Assembly (NCBI GenBank): GCA_030605285.1
Contig: JAUWIQ010000128.1
Span: 1-6,185, forward strand
Length of the DNA stretch: 6,185 nucleotides
Source of the DNA: Planctomycetota bacterium
GTDB lineage: Bacteria; Planctomycetota; Planctomycetia; Pirellulales; UBA7805
Direction: 5' to 3'
A program made the translations under genes and the position numbers. Below are positions 5,525 to 6,185 of this stretch, one piece after another (the stretch's first letter is position 1; the number at the start of each line of letters is the position of its first letter). The notes below the pieces were generated by a model. It saw only the letters and a program-made list of their open reading frames with translations, had not been told where the DNA came from and searched no databases.

Positions 5525-6185
5525 ATGCCGTTTCAATTGGTCAGCCCTTTTGATCCCGCCGGGGACCAACCCCAAGCAATCCAAGCACTTGCCGAGCGCA
5601 TTGCCACGGGGACTCGTGAACAGATCCTCATGGGGGTTACCGGTTCCGGAAAAACCTTCACCATGGCCAATGTTATCGAGAAGGTGCAACGACCCACCCT
5701 GGTACTCTCCCATAACAAGACACTAGCCGCTCAGTTGTACTCCGAATTCCGGGAATTCTTTCCTCACAACGCCGTCCAATATTTTGTCAGTTATTACGAC
5801 TACTACCAACCGGAAGCTTATATCCCGCAACGCGATATTTACATCGAAAAAGATGCTTCGATCAACCAGCAGATAGATCGTCTGCGACTCGCCTCGACCA
5901 GTGCCCTCGTCAGCCGTCAGGATGTGATCGTGGTGGCGAGTGTTTCCTGCATCTATGGGCTTGGCTCCCCGGAGGACTATCGCGACATGATGGTCCATAT
6001 CCGCCGGGGAGAAGTGGTCGACCGTGATCTTGTTCTTACCAAGCTGGTAAATATCCAATACGAACGCAATGACATCGAATTCGCTTCTGGAAAATTCCGC
6101 GTGCGCGGAGATTGTGTCGAGCTGTGGCCCTCCTACGAAGAGTTTGCTTATCGCATCGAATTCTGGGGTGACGACATCGAACAAC
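5525..6185 (+). CDS. uvrB: UvrABC system protein B, N-terminal part
   Basis: UvrB is the damage-verifying helicase-like subunit of nucleotide excision repair. It is loaded by UvrA and then recruits UvrC for incision. The gene runs off the right edge, so only 220 codons are seen. The start gives [19 protein letters not shown], matching the family N-terminus including the conserved GDQPQAI Q-motif. Walker A is GVTGSGKT (37-44), with Lys43 contacting ATP. Next are [17 protein letters not shown] (59-75), then the beta-hairpin region [14 protein letters not shown] (88-101) that clamps DNA, with its run of Tyr90, Tyr91, Tyr93 and Tyr94. EKDASIN (108-114), [12 protein letters not shown] (136-147) and FRVRGD complete the visible match. 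The Shine-Dalgarno is weak (GGAA about nine bases upstream). The DEXH box, C-terminal helicase domain and UvrC-binding domain lie outside. No key residue is missing in the visible part. Confidence 0.97.
   Translation, partial: MPFQLVSPFDPAGDQPQAIQALAERIATGTREQILMGVTGSGKTFTMANVIEKVQRPTLVLSHNKTLAAQLYSEFREFFPHNAVQYFVSYYDYYQPEAYIPQRDIYIEKDASINQQIDRLRLASTSALVSRQDVIVVASVSCIYGLGSPEDYRDMMVHIRRGEVVDRDLVLTKLVNIQYERNDIEFASGKFRVRGDCVELWPSYEEFAYRIEFWGDDIEQ

Noticed and set aside
1..6185. CRISPR arrays, insertion sequences, tRNA or rRNA genes, phage or toxin-antitoxin modules
   Set aside because: No repeated spacer-like units, no terminal inverted repeats or transposase motifs, and no tRNA- or rRNA-like sequences were seen. 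All large frames are explained by the six genes listed.

Overview
The window looks like a piece of a planctomycete chromosome, probably from the Pirellula-type lineage. The evidence is protein content. A DUF1571 protein and a PVC-type 'membrane-bound dehydrogenase' protein, both families characteristic of Planctomycetes, sit among ordinary housekeeping genes. Base composition is moderate, in the mid-50s % GC by eye. I see no mobile element, CRISPR array, tRNA or rRNA, and no base-composition break that would suggest transfer.

Layout: five genes lie on the minus strand and one on the plus strand. Reading leftward from about 5364 these are nadC (NAD synthesis), a secreted DUF1571 protein of unknown function, rluB (23S rRNA pseudouridine synthase), pyrK (electron-transfer subunit of dihydroorotate dehydrogenase), and the first 234 codons of a PVC-type dehydrogenase-like secreted protein that runs off the left edge. 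uvrB (excision repair) starts at 5525, is divergent from nadC, and runs off the right edge after 220 codons. The two edge genes have no stop codon inside the window and are called from direct translation.

Transcription: rluB and pyrK overlap by four bases (ATGA), with a strong Shine-Dalgarno inside the end of rluB, so they form a translationally coupled pair. The other genes are separated by 160 to 396 bases and probably have their own promoters. Candidate promoters are given for the dehydrogenase-like gene, rluB, the DUF1571 gene and uvrB. They rest on hexamer matches only.

Functionally this is a housekeeping neighbourhood: NAD synthesis, pyrimidine synthesis, ribosome modification and DNA repair, plus two lineage-typical exported proteins. 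I found no convincing new multi-gene system. The points most worth a second look are a pyrK without an adjacent pyrD but coupled to rluB, the extra segment in NadC after the KDNH motif, the DUF1571 protein and its long leader, and a small GTGA-overlapping reading frame after pyrK that I could not confirm as a gene.
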